Part shown: piece by piece, positions 1 to 8,678 of the stretch
Position numbering within the stretch: the first letter of the stretch is position 1
Layout: every line of letters starts with the position of its first letter
Source of the DNA: Algibacter miyuki
Lineage (GTDB): Bacteria; Bacteroidota; Bacteroidia; Flavobacteriales; Flavobacteriaceae
Direction: 5' to 3'
NCBI RefSeq assembly: GCF_030409805.1
Contig: NZ_JAUFQP010000013.1
Span: 750,501 to 814,500, forward strand
DNA: 64,000 nt
The notes under the pieces: generated by a model
Seen by the model: the letters and a program-made list of their open reading frames with translations, nothing else
What the model was told of the DNA's origin: nothing
Databases searched by the model: none
Position numbers and translations under genes: made by a program

Positions 1-165
1 CAGGCTTATGATAAGGTGATTGCTGAAAAATTTGATTTTGAAAAGCGACTTATCGTGAACGAATTGAAAAAGTACGGTATTTATTCCATTCTAACTACAC
101 CTGAAAATTTAACTATCGATACTATTAATAAGTATCTAGAAATTAAAGCGCGCGGTTTGCTCTAA
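1..165 (+). CDS. DUF58 domain-containing protein, C-terminal fragment
   Basis: The first 54 codons are an open frame running in from the left edge and ending in TAA. The tail (YGIYSILTTPENLTID, then INKYLEIKARGLL) resembles the C-terminus of Bacteroidota DUF58 proteins, which usually sit beside a MoxR-type AAA ATPase and VWA-domain (BatA/BatB-like) genes. The role of the family is not well defined. Only the C-terminus is visible, so the assignment rests on a remembered motif rather than a full domain. Confidence 0.6.
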   Translation, partial: QAYDKVIAEKFDFEKRLIVNELKKYGIYSILTTPENLTIDTINKYLEIKARGLL

Positions 166-180
166 TTATTTTATATACTA

Positions 181-216
181 AAATAGCGCTAGAAGCATGA
201 AGCTCTAACGCTATTT
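181..216. terminator. Bidirectional hairpin terminator between convergent genes
   Basis: An inverted repeat pairs AAATAGCGCTAGAAGC with AGCTCTAACGCTATTT (arms mostly complementary, a few mismatches) around a short loop. It lies between the end of the DUF58 gene and the end of pepT, which converge here. A/T runs on both sides would allow termination in either direction. Confidence 0.6.
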
Positions 217-240
217 GTATAAATAATTATTGAAATTAAG

Positions 241-1488
241 CTATTCGTTTTGAGCTTCTTCAGCAGTTAATTCAGCAATTTTACAAATCACTTCGGTTGC
301 TTTTATAATGCTTTCTACAGGTACATATTCATAACGTCCGTGAAAGTTGTGTCCGCCAGCAAAAATATTAGGACAAGGTAAGCCCATGTAACTTAGTTGC
401 GATCCGTCTGTGCCACCGCGAATGGCTTTAATTAGCGGTTCTATGTCTAAAGCTTTCATAGCTTTTTCGGCAATATCAACAATATGCATTACCGGTTCTA
501 TTTTTTCGCGCATATTAAAGTATTGATCCGAAATTTCAATAGAAATCACTTCAGAACCGTATTGAGAATTTAATTCATTAGTCAGTTTTTGCATCATTTC
601 TTTTCTAGCTTCGAAATGCCCGCTATCGTGGTCGCGAATAATGTATTTTAAGGTTGTTTCTTCAACATCACCTTCCATATTATGTAAATGGAAAAAACCT
701 TGATATCCCGTAGTGTGTTCAGGGGTTTCCATACGTGGTAATGAGTTGATAAATTCAGTAGCGATGTACATTGAGTTTATCATTTTTCCTTTGGCATAAC
801 CAGGATGTACAATTTTTCCTTTAATTTTTACAACGGCTCCGGCAGCATTAAAATTTTCGTATTCTAGTTCGCCAATTTGACTACCATCCATAGTGTAAGC
901 CCATTCAGCTCCAAATTTTTCAACGTCAAATTTATGAGCGCCACGTCCAATTTCTTCATCAGGTGTAAACCCAACTCTAATTTTTCCGTGTTTAATTTCA
1001 GGATGGTTTATTAAATATTCCATTGCTGAAATAATTTCGCAAATTCCTGCTTTATCATCGGCGCCTAAAAGCGTTGTGCCGTCGGTTGTAATTATGGTTT
1101 GGCCTTTATATTGTAATAAATCTTCAAAATAATCAGGCGATAAAATAATGTTTTCAGCTTCGTTTAAAACAATATCTTTTCCGTTGTAATTTTCAATAAT
1201 TTGAGGCTTTACATTTTTTCCTGTAAAATCTGGCGACGTGTCAAAATGAGAAATAAACCCAATGGTTGGCACTTCATGATCCACATTGCTAGGCAAAGTG
1301 GCCATAATGTATGCGTTTTTATCGATACTCACATCTTGCATGCCAATTCGCTTTAACTCTTCGGTAAGTTGGTTGGCTAAATCCCATTGTTTTTCTGTAC
1401 TTGGTGTGGTTTGAGATTCTGGATCAGATTCGGTATCCACAGTGACGTAACTAACAAAACGTTTTATTATATGTGCTTTTGAAATCAT
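241..1488 (-). CDS. pepT: Peptidase T (tripeptide aminopeptidase)
   Basis: A 415-residue cytoplasmic M20-family metallopeptidase that removes the N-terminal residue from tripeptides. The di-zinc motifs are visible: SHFDTSPDF (His81, Asp83), GADDKAG near residue 145, the catalytic TPDEEIG, and GGTDGSQLS near the C-terminus. Length matches the family (about 410). No signal peptide is present. The gene stands alone on the minus strand, convergent with the DUF58 gene and divergent from pyrD. Housekeeping peptide recycling is the likely role. Confidence 0.95.
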   Translation of the reverse strand: MISKAHIIKRFVSYVTVDTESDPESQTTPSTEKQWDLANQLTEELKRIGMQDVSIDKNAYIMATLPSNVDHEVPTIGFISHFDTSPDFTGKNVKPQIIENYNGKDIVLNEAENIILSPDYFEDLLQYKGQTIITTDGTTLLGADDKAGICEIISAMEYLINHPEIKHGKIRVGFTPDEEIGRGAHKFDVEKFGAEWAYTMDGSQIGELEYENFNAAGAVVKIKGKIVHPGYAKGKMINSMYIATEFINSLPRMETPEHTTGYQGFFHLHNMEGDVEETTLKYIIRDHDSGHFEARKEMMQKLTNELNSQYGSEVISIEISDQYFNMREKIEPVMHIVDIAEKAMKALDIEPLIKAIRGGTDGSQLSYMGLPCPNIFAGGHNFHGRYEYVPVESIIKATEVICKIAELTAEEAQNE

Positions 1489-1681
1489 TTTTAGAGATAA
1501 TTTTAAATATTAGAGCGGACTAATGGTTTATGCTTTTTATAATTCAAAAATACGATTTTTAGGCATGAATTAACGAATGTTTTCATTCAAATAATGTGCA
1601 TCAAACATTGAATATTTAATTTTTCAGGTCTTAGAATTGTTCAATTTTTTAATTAAACTTATTTTTGCACAAATAATCCTG

Positions 1682-2716
1682 ATGTATAAACAATTACTAC
1701 GCCCGATATTTTTTTCATTCGATCCCGAAAAAATTCACCATTTTACATTTTCTTTAGTGAAATTTGCTTCTAAAATCCCTGGTTTTAAGAGTTTATTCCG
1801 AAGTTTATATGTGGTTGAAGATGCTAAACTCGAACGTAAAGTTTTCGGTTTAACCTTTAAAAACCCCGTTGGATTAGCTGCTGGTTTTGATAAAAATGCG
1901 GTGTTGTATAATGAATTGGCCAATTTCGGTTTTGGTTTTATTGAAATAGGAACGGTAACCCCAAAAGGGCAGGAGGGAAATCCGAAAAAGCGCTTATTTA
2001 GATTAAAGGACGACCAAGGAATTATTAACCGTATGGGCTTTAATAATGAGGGATTGCAAACGGCTATTGAGCAACTTAAAAAGAATCAAGGCAAACTGAT
2101 TATTGGTGGAAATATCGGAAAAAATACCAATACAAAACCAGAAGATTACACTAAAGATTATTTAGAATGTTTTAATGGTTTGCATCCTTATGTCGATTAT
2201 TTTGTGCTTAATGTGAGTTGCCCGAATGTGGGATCGCATGCTAAATTGAACGATAAAGATTATTTAGAAGAATTAATAGGAGCGGTACAACAAGCGAATA
2301 AAACGTTTGAAACTCAAAAGCCGATAGTACTTAAAATTGCGCCAGATTTAAATGAAACGCAGTTAGACGAAATTATTGAGCTTGTAAAAACAACGCATTT
2401 AGACGGCGTTATAGCTAGCAATACGTCTATGGATAGAAGTGGTTTAAAAGCTTCCGAAGCCTTGTTAGAAAGTATTGGTAATGGAGGTTTAAGCGGGCAG
2501 CCGGTTAAAGATAAAAGTACCCAAGTTATTAAATATCTATCGGAAAAGAGCGATAAAAGCTTTCCAATTATTGGGGTTGGCGGTGTGCATTCTGCTAAAG
2601 ATGCCCTAGAGAAAATAGATGCTGGTGCCGATTTGGTTCAAATTTATACCGGGTTTATTTACGAAGGGCCAAGCTTAATTAAACAAATTAATAAAGCGAT
2701 TTTAAGCCGAAATTAA
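1682..2716 (+). CDS. pyrD: Dihydroorotate dehydrogenase (quinone), class 2
   Basis: Membrane-associated flavoenzyme of de novo pyrimidine synthesis, oxidising dihydroorotate to orotate with quinone. I chose the ATG at 1682 (344 residues, starting [11 protein letters not shown]) over an upstream TTG, because family 2 enzymes begin with this short amphipathic helix and the HHFTFSL segment. Visible motifs include [10 protein letters not shown], the [21 protein letters not shown] flavin-site region, the catalytic-Ser loop [12 protein letters not shown], and the FMN phosphate-binding [11 protein letters not shown]. It ends just before the convergent regulator gene. Confidence 0.95.
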   Translation: MYKQLLRPIFFSFDPEKIHHFTFSLVKFASKIPGFKSLFRSLYVVEDAKLERKVFGLTFKNPVGLAAGFDKNAVLYNELANFGFGFIEIGTVTPKGQEGNPKKRLFRLKDDQGIINRMGFNNEGLQTAIEQLKKNQGKLIIGGNIGKNTNTKPEDYTKDYLECFNGLHPYVDYFVLNVSCPNVGSHAKLNDKDYLEELIGAVQQANKTFETQKPIVLKIAPDLNETQLDEIIELVKTTHLDGVIASNTSMDRSGLKASEALLESIGNGGLSGQPVKDKSTQVIKYLSEKSDKSFPIIGVGGVHSAKDALEKIDAGADLVQIYTGFIYEGPSLIKQINKAILSRN

Positions 2717-2731
2717 ACGAAAAGATAGTTT

Positions 2732-5700
2732 CTAAATATCTTCTTTATTACCCTCAACATTTTCTGATGTTTTATTTTGTTTGGCGAATGCTGTTGGGCT
2801 TATACCATACTCTTTATTAAAGCATTTGCTGAAATATTTTTGGTTGTTAAAACCTGTCATGTACGCTACTTCCGAGATGTACATTTTATCTTGTTTTAGT
2901 AATTGGGCAGCACGTTTTAGTTTTATGGTTTTTATAAAATTCACAGGTGTATCATTCAAAATTTGCTGTACTTTACGGTAAAGATTTGCTCTACTCATGC
3001 CGATTTCCGAAGCTAGAAATTCTACATTTAGGATGTTATTATTGAGGTTGTCTTCTATAATTTTAATGAGTTTTTTAATGAATTTCTCATCGTTAGAATC
3101 GACTTCAACATCCACAGGAGCGGTAGTAATTAGTTTGCTATATTTTTCTTTTAAATCGTGTCTGGTTTTAAATGTGTTTTTTATTTTCCATTTTAAAAAC
3201 TCTAAACTGAATGGTTTTTCTATATAATCGTTTGCTCCTAAACTTAAGCATTCAATTTTAGATTCTTCAGAGTTTTTTGCCGTGAGCATAAAAATAGGAA
3301 TATTGTTAAATATAGGGTTCTTCTTAATGCGTTTTAGCATAGAAATACCATCTTCAATAGGCATTAAAATATCGCTAACAATAAGATCTGGTTTTTCTTT
3401 TAAGGCCATATTGTAACCATCTACTCCGTTAATGGCTTCAATAACATTAAAGTCTGGTTTTAGTTCAGACACGACCATTTGCCTTAAATCATCACTATCT
3501 TCAACAATAAGGATTTTTGATTTTTTAGGTTGGTTGGCTTCATTTGCTGTGAATTCCGAAGATACTTCTTCTATAACTTGATACTCGGAGTTTTTAATGA
3601 AATTTCTTTTTAATGGTGTACCTGTTTCGCTACGTTCGTGTTTAGAATATTGGTTTTTAGAAATAGGCAGGTAAAAAGTGAATTCGGTAAAAACATGCTC
3701 TTCACTTTCAACAGTAATGGTGCCGTGGTGCCGTTCAATAAGTTTTTGCACAAGTTCCATGCCTATACCAGTGCCAGGAATTTGGTTGCGTTGCGATTTG
3801 GTTGCTTGATAATAGCGGTCGAAAATATACTCTAAATCTTTTTGAGGAATTCCAATGCCATTATCGCGAACGCTACATTTAATGTGTTTTCCCTCTAGTT
3901 TATGTTTTCCAATTAGTGTGTTTGTTGGTTTTATAAGATCTAAAGATATTGTTATTTCTCCATGTTCTTTAGTGTATTTAAAAGCGTTAGAAAGGAGGTT
4001 GAAAAGTATTTTTTCTAATAAATCTACATCATACCAACCTTTTATTTGTTTGGTTTTTGGAACGAAATGATAGTTGATGCTGTAAATTTTAGCAAAATCA
4101 TTAAAAGCATTCTTAATGGTGGTGATATCCTGAACAATGTCGTTTTTAGAAATTTTAAGTTTAAATTTTCCTTCGTCAAATTTACGAATATCCATAATTT
4201 GATTAATTAGTCGATGCATTCTCAGGGTATTATTATAAATGCGTTGACTGGTTAAAGGGCTTAGTGTGAATTTTTTTTCTTTTACTACCTTTTCAATGGT
4301 TCCTAATATTAAGGATAGCGGTGTGCGTAATTCGTGAGAAATGTCTGTAAAAAATATCATTTTCATTCTATTCAGTTCGTTGTCCTTTTCTCGGCTGATG
4401 GTTTCTTTTACTAAGTTTTTCTTTAATAAATACCAACGCCTAATTAATATAGAACTAATATATAGTATGAGTATGGCGAGCAAAATATAGGTTAAAATAG
4501 CCCAAGTACTTTTCCAAATAGGGGGCTCTATGGTAAAGGTGACTTCCGAAGGGGTTTCATTCCAAACGCCATCGCTATTTGCGCTTTTAACCATAAAGGT
4601 GTATGTGCCTGGAGAGAGGTCGTTATAGTTGGCATTTCGGTTAAATGCATTGGTGTAAATCCAGTAATTATTTAAACCCTTTAGTTGATAAGCGTATTGG
4701 TTTTTGTTGGGAGCTGTTAAATCTAAGGATGAGAAATTTACAGAGATATTGTTTTGGTTATAAGGTAATACAATGGGAGAACCAGAGTTTATATTAAACG
4801 TATGGGCGCTGTTAAAGTTATTGTTTGCCGTTTCTCCAAGTGTAGAAAAACTAGTTATTACTGTATTCGGGAGTATGTTTTGAGGTATTAATTTATTGGT
4901 GTGTACGCTATAAAATCCATCAGAACAACCAAAATATAATATGTTTTTTTCTGGATTGGCGCTGCTGGAGTTAAATACAAACTGATTTTCATTAATGCCA
5001 TCTTCTACACCAAACGGGATGAATTTTTGTGTTTTTGTGTTGAACATGGTTAAGCCATCTCGTGTGCTCATCCATAAGTTACCCTTAAAATCGGCTTCAA
5101 TGGCTGATATAATTTTAGGACTATAAGAGTTGGTTTCTTTAAAGTTTTTAAACTGATCGAGTTCTTTTTGGTACATATTTAAACCGCCACCACGCGTACC
5201 TACCCAAATATTTCCGGTTTCATCTTCGTGCAGACTTAAAATGGCATTTGCTGTAAGTCCGTTTTCTTTAGTGGGCAAATAATGCTTAAAACGCTCATTT
5301 GTTAAATCGATAACATATAAGCCTTCTCCACGTGTACCAATCCATAGTTTGTTTTCTTTTGTTAATAAAAACGTAGAGGTGTGGTGGTGTTTTAAGTTCT
5401 CTAGTACTTGTTTTTTAAATTCCGAAAAGGGCTGGCTGTCATTTATAATATCGATACCACCGCTCCATAACGCAACCCATAATTCATTTTTACTAATAGG
5501 AGTTATGTGTTTTATAGCAAATTCGTAAGTTTTAATTTTAGTTAAATCTAAAGAAGTATCACCAGGTTGGTAGTTTTTAGATTGGTATAAACTTAATTTA
5601 TTCGCAATAAAAAGATCGTTGTTTTCGTAAGTTTTAGCAATAAAATGTACGTCGTTAAAAGGTGTTTTAATTTTAGTAGACACTTTTGTTGTTGGGTTGA

Positions 5701-6853
5701 AATAATATATGCCATTTAAAGCACCAACTAAAAGATTATCCTTATTTAAGCTATTTATATCAAAGGTTAAACTGTTGTTTTTTGAAACCTGATTGTATTC
5801 AAAAAGCGATGTTCTACCTAGGTATTTGTTAACTCCTTTATGCGATCCAATCCATAGATTGCCATAACTATCAAATAATGTTGAACTGATGTGGTTGTTT
5901 GGTAGATATTCATCATTCTTATCTTTTGAATAATAATTAAAGTGATAGCTGTTATCGAGTCTTGTGGCTTTGATAAGGCCTGTTGTAGATCCAATCCACA
6001 AGTCGTTTGTTTTATCATCTAAGGTAGTGGTGGTAAGGTTAGATGCTATTGAAAAGGACTCATTAATATTGGGATAACTTTCTAATATTTCTAGGTTATG
6101 GTCCGATTTGTTGTAACCTAAAATATATAAATCCTTTTGACTTATAGCTAATAGCTTGTTGTTATCAAATAACTTGATGTCAATAATATTGTATGAAAAA
6201 TTTGTAGTAGAAATAGAGTAGTCTTTATTTAAAATAGAAATGCCTTTGTTGGATGCAATCCAAAATCTATTAAACGAATCTTCAACCAATGCATTAATAT
6301 TTTGGTTGCGGGTATTATATAAGTTTTTTAGAGGTTTAGAGGTGTAAAGTGTTGGTAAATCGGTTTGACTAATAGCTTCTAAAGCAGGAATTTTTAATAA
6401 ACCAATACTTCGTAAACTTACCCATATATCACCGTTACTAGTTTTTTGTTTTACAACCGTTCTAATGTTTTTAAGCAATCCCTTAAATGTGTTTTTCTTT
6501 CTATCATAATGAATTAAAAAACTCTCACTTCCAATCCATAAATTATTAAAATCGTCTTCAATTATAGATGTTATACTGTTATTTGGGAGCGATTCATTGT
6601 CGAAAACATCGTATTGATAGGTGGTTAAATTATGCCCATCATATTTATATAAACCAGAATTACTACCAATCCATAAATAGCCATAACTATCCATAAATAA
6701 AACATTAACCTTTTTGTTAAAAAGTACGCCGTGAATATCTAACTCATGAAAATCGGTAGTATTTAACTGAGCAAAACAAGCTGTTGAATAAAACCAAAAG
6801 AGTAATAAAACCAAGAAAGACTTAAAAATGGATATCGGGTTGTTTTGTTTCAT
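2732..6853 (-). CDS. Hybrid two-component system regulator of the PUL (HTCS)
   Basis: A one-protein sensor and transcription factor of 1373 residues. In order: signal peptide (ending near CFAQ), about 700 residues of beta-propeller repeats (LWIGS-type two-component propeller units), a Y_Y_Y domain, one membrane helix near residue 800, histidine kinase with His840 in the DISHELRTP box, an ATPase domain (DNGIGIP, GTGIGMEL), a receiver with phospho-acceptor Asp1161 (VSDILMP), and a C-terminal AraC-type helix-turn-helix. The ATG at 6853 was chosen over an upstream in-frame ATG because it starts the signal peptide (MKQNN). In Bacteroidota such proteins bind an oligosaccharide in the periplasm and activate the adjacent PUL. 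It is divergent from the first PUL sulfatase, so it is the prime candidate to act on the GCAACATTT operators. Confidence 0.93.
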   Translation of the reverse strand: MKQNNPISIFKSFLVLLLFWFYSTACFAQLNTTDFHELDIHGVLFNKKVNVLFMDSYGYLWIGSNSGLYKYDGHNLTTYQYDVFDNESLPNNSITSIIEDDFNNLWIGSESFLIHYDRKKNTFKGLLKNIRTVVKQKTSNGDIWVSLRSIGLLKIPALEAISQTDLPTLYTSKPLKNLYNTRNQNINALVEDSFNRFWIASNKGISILNKDYSISTTNFSYNIIDIKLFDNNKLLAISQKDLYILGYNKSDHNLEILESYPNINESFSIASNLTTTTLDDKTNDLWIGSTTGLIKATRLDNSYHFNYYSKDKNDEYLPNNHISSTLFDSYGNLWIGSHKGVNKYLGRTSLFEYNQVSKNNSLTFDINSLNKDNLLVGALNGIYYFNPTTKVSTKIKTPFNDVHFIAKTYENNDLFIANKLSLYQSKNYQPGDTSLDLTKIKTYEFAIKHITPISKNELWVALWSGGIDIINDSQPFSEFKKQVLENLKHHHTSTFLLTKENKLWIGTRGEGLYVIDLTNERFKHYLPTKENGLTANAILSLHEDETGNIWVGTRGGGLNMYQKELDQFKNFKETNSYSPKIISAIEADFKGNLWMSTRDGLTMFNTKTQKFIPFGVEDGINENQFVFNSSSANPEKNILYFGCSDGFYSVHTNKLIPQNILPNTVITSFSTLGETANNNFNSAHTFNINSGSPIVLPYNQNNISVNFSSLDLTAPNKNQYAYQLKGLNNYWIYTNAFNRNANYNDLSPGTYTFMVKSANSDGVWNETPSEVTFTIEPPIWKSTWAILTYILLAILILYISSILIRRWYLLKKNLVKETISREKDNELNRMKMIFFTDISHELRTPLSLILGTIEKVVKEKKFTLSPLTSQRIYNNTLRMHRLINQIMDIRKFDEGKFKLKISKNDIVQDITTIKNAFNDFAKIYSINYHFVPKTKQIKGWYDVDLLEKILFNLLSNAFKYTKEHGEITISLDLIKPTNTLIGKHKLEGKHIKCSVRDNGIGIPQKDLEYIFDRYYQATKSQRNQIPGTGIGMELVQKLIERHHGTITVESEEHVFTEFTFYLPISKNQYSKHERSETGTPLKRNFIKNSEYQVIEEVSSEFTANEANQPKKSKILIVEDSDDLRQMVVSELKPDFNVIEAINGVDGYNMALKEKPDLIVSDILMPIEDGISMLKRIKKNPIFNNIPIFMLTAKNSEESKIECLSLGANDYIEKPFSLEFLKWKIKNTFKTRHDLKEKYSKLITTAPVDVEVDSNDEKFIKKLIKIIEDNLNNNILNVEFLASEIGMSRANLYRKVQQILNDTPVNFIKTIKLKRAAQLLKQDKMYISEVAYMTGFNNQKYFSKCFNKEYGISPTAFAKQNKTSENVEGNKEDI

Positions 6854-6985
6854 ATATGCAAATAGAGTAAAAATGTTGAATGTATGATTATTTAGAGATA
6901 TTATCACAATTTACGCAACTTTTCATTCTTTGTCAGCTTTTTATAAGCACATTGATGGTGGTTTATGTTTTAATTAAGGGGTGTT

Positions 6986-7034
6986 AATGTTGCATATTGC
7001 CCTGTTTTACTTGTTTCGCATAGGTTGCAACATT
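6986..7034. promoter_or_regulatory. Inverted repeat AATGTTGCA / TGCAACATT in the divergent regulatory region
   Basis: Two perfect 9-bp arms (6986-6994 and 7026-7034) face each other across 31 bp in the 291-bp gap between the HTCS regulator and the first sulfatase. The right arm contains the GCAACATTT box shared with two other PUL promoters. The left arm faces the regulator gene but has no TAnnTTTG box at the matching 48-bp distance. It could serve autoregulation or bind a second regulator monomer (inference). Confidence 0.55.
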
Positions 7035-7082
7035 TGTGATATGCTTTTAATAAAAACATTTTTTAATTAATGGGTATATTTG
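7027..7082 (+). promoter_or_regulatory. PUL promoter A: GCAACATTT box plus TATATTTG -7 element
   Basis: GCAACATTT at 7027-7035 is followed by TATATTTG at 7075-7082, a perfect match to the Bacteroidota -7 consensus TAnnTTTG. No clear -33 TTG sits at the usual distance, which suggests activator dependence. Transcription would start near 7090, about 55 bases before the sulfatase ATG. The same box and spacing recur at 17820 and 32176. Confidence 0.6.
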
Positions 7083-7144
7083 AAAGTGTTAAAGCAATTT
7101 TTAGTGGTTTTGCTGAAAATAGATAAAAAGTTAAATGTATTAAG

Positions 7145-8617
7145 ATGAAAAAAGGTATTCAAATTTTATTTTCTGCGGTGTTAATAGCATGTGTGTTTTC
7201 ATGTGGGCAATCGAAATCTAAAACGGTAGACGATGCTACTATCACAGATGAAACTGAAAAAAAACCAAATATAATTTATATCCTGGCTGATGATTTAGGC
7301 TATGGTGATTTAAGTAGTTTCGGTCAAGAAAAATTTAAAACGCCACATATTGATAAATTAGCGTCACAAGGTTTAGTGTTTACACAACACTATTCAGGAA
7401 ACACTGTATGTGCGCCATCACGTTCTGCTTTATTAACAGGAATGCACACAGGGCATACGCCGGTGAGAGGAAATAAAGAAGTATTACCAGAAGGACAATA
7501 CCCAATTCCAGATGATACATATACTATGGCAGAAGCACTTAAAGAAGGTGGTTATGTTACCGGTGCTTTTGGTAAATGGGGATTAGGTTATCCAGGCTCA
7601 GAAGGCGATCCAAACAATCAAGGTTTCGATGTTTTTTATGGTTACAATTGCCAACGTTTAGGGCATAATTATTATCCGTATCATTTATGGTCTAATCAAG
7701 ATTCTATTGTTTTAACAGGAAATGCAGGACATAAAAAAGAACAGTATGCGCCTGTATTAATTCAAGAAAAAGCCCTTGAGTTTTTAGAAACCTATAAGGA
7801 TAGCACGTTCTTTATGTATGTGCCAACTATTATTCCGCATGCCGAATTGGTAGCTCCAGAAGAAGTTTTGGCCAAATACAGAGGTAAATATGCGCCTGAA
7901 AAAGTATATGAAGGTACAGATGATGGCCCCGAATATAGATTAGGGCACTATGAATCTCAAACAGAATCTCATGCTGCTTTTGTGGCCATGATTGAAATTA
8001 TGGACAGCCAAGTTGGCGAAATCATGGATAAAGTAAAAGCTTTAGGTATTGAAGATAATACCATTATCGTATTTACTTCGGATAATGGCCCGCATACAGA
8101 AGGTGGAGCCGATCCTAAATATTTTAATAGTAACGGACCATTGAGAGGCGTTAAAAGAGATTTATACGAAGGCGGAATTCGTGTGCCTATGATGATAAAA
8201 TGGCCTGGGAAAATTAAGCCAGGGACTAAAACAGAATTAGTTTCAGCATTTTGGGATGTATTACCAACATTTTCTGAAATTGCAGATATTCCTGTGCCAG
8301 AAAACTTAGATGGTATTTCGTTTTTACCAACTTTATTAGATAATGCTTCGGAACAAAAACAACACGAATATTTATATTGGGAATTCCATGAACGTGGAGG
8401 TCGTCAAGCGATTAGAAAAGGAAAATGGAAAGCAGTAAAATATAAAGTGCTTAAGAACCCAAATGCACCATTTGAGTTATACGATTTATCAGTTGATGAA
8501 GGGGAACAAAATAACGTAGCTAAAGAAAACCCTGAGGTTATAAAAGATATGGAGCGTATTTTAAAGGAAGCTAGAACACCATCTGATGTGTTTACATTCG
8601 ATCAGGTTTCATTTTAA
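7145..8617 (+). CDS. Family S1 sulfatase, lipoprotein
   Basis: A 490-residue formylglycine-dependent sulfatase that removes sulfate esters from a carbohydrate. A lipobox (VFSCGQ) near residue 20 suggests membrane anchoring. Metal-site motif ADDLGYGD, maturation motif with Cys89 in VCAPSR, GKWGLG, and FTSDNGPH are all present. The C-terminal part (WEFHERGGRQAIRKGKWK) resembles galactose/GalNAc-4-sulfatase-type S1 proteins, possibly S1_16, but the subfamily is a guess. It is the first gene of the rightward PUL and follows promoter A. The Cys (not Ser) in the motif means maturation by FGE or anSME. Confidence 0.92.
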   Translation: MKKGIQILFSAVLIACVFSCGQSKSKTVDDATITDETEKKPNIIYILADDLGYGDLSSFGQEKFKTPHIDKLASQGLVFTQHYSGNTVCAPSRSALLTGMHTGHTPVRGNKEVLPEGQYPIPDDTYTMAEALKEGGYVTGAFGKWGLGYPGSEGDPNNQGFDVFYGYNCQRLGHNYYPYHLWSNQDSIVLTGNAGHKKEQYAPVLIQEKALEFLETYKDSTFFMYVPTIIPHAELVAPEEVLAKYRGKYAPEKVYEGTDDGPEYRLGHYESQTESHAAFVAMIEIMDSQVGEIMDKVKALGIEDNTIIVFTSDNGPHTEGGADPKYFNSNGPLRGVKRDLYEGGIRVPMMIKWPGKIKPGTKTELVSAFWDVLPTFSEIADIPVPENLDGISFLPTLLDNASEQKQHEYLYWEFHERGGRQAIRKGKWKAVKYKVLKNPNAPFELYDLSVDEGEQNNVAKENPEVIKDMERILKEARTPSDVFTFDQVSF

Positions 8618-8678
8618 TCATTGCTTTGTTTTTTCAATAAAAAAATATAAAAATTTAATTAGCGATTTAACTTTAGTT

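Noticed and set aside
1637..1681. Upstream TTG extension of pyrD by 15 residues
   Set aside because: Class 2 enzymes normally start at the [12 protein letters not shown] helix; the ATG at 1682 gives the expected length.
6854..7144. Search for a -33 TTG element matching promoter A
   Set aside because: No TTG at the usual 17-23 bp before TATATTTG; treated as an activator-dependent promoter instead.
8586..8678. N-terminal extension of the GH-A enzyme overlapping the first sulfatase
   Set aside because: The extension lacks a signal peptide and hides the clear one beginning at 8679.
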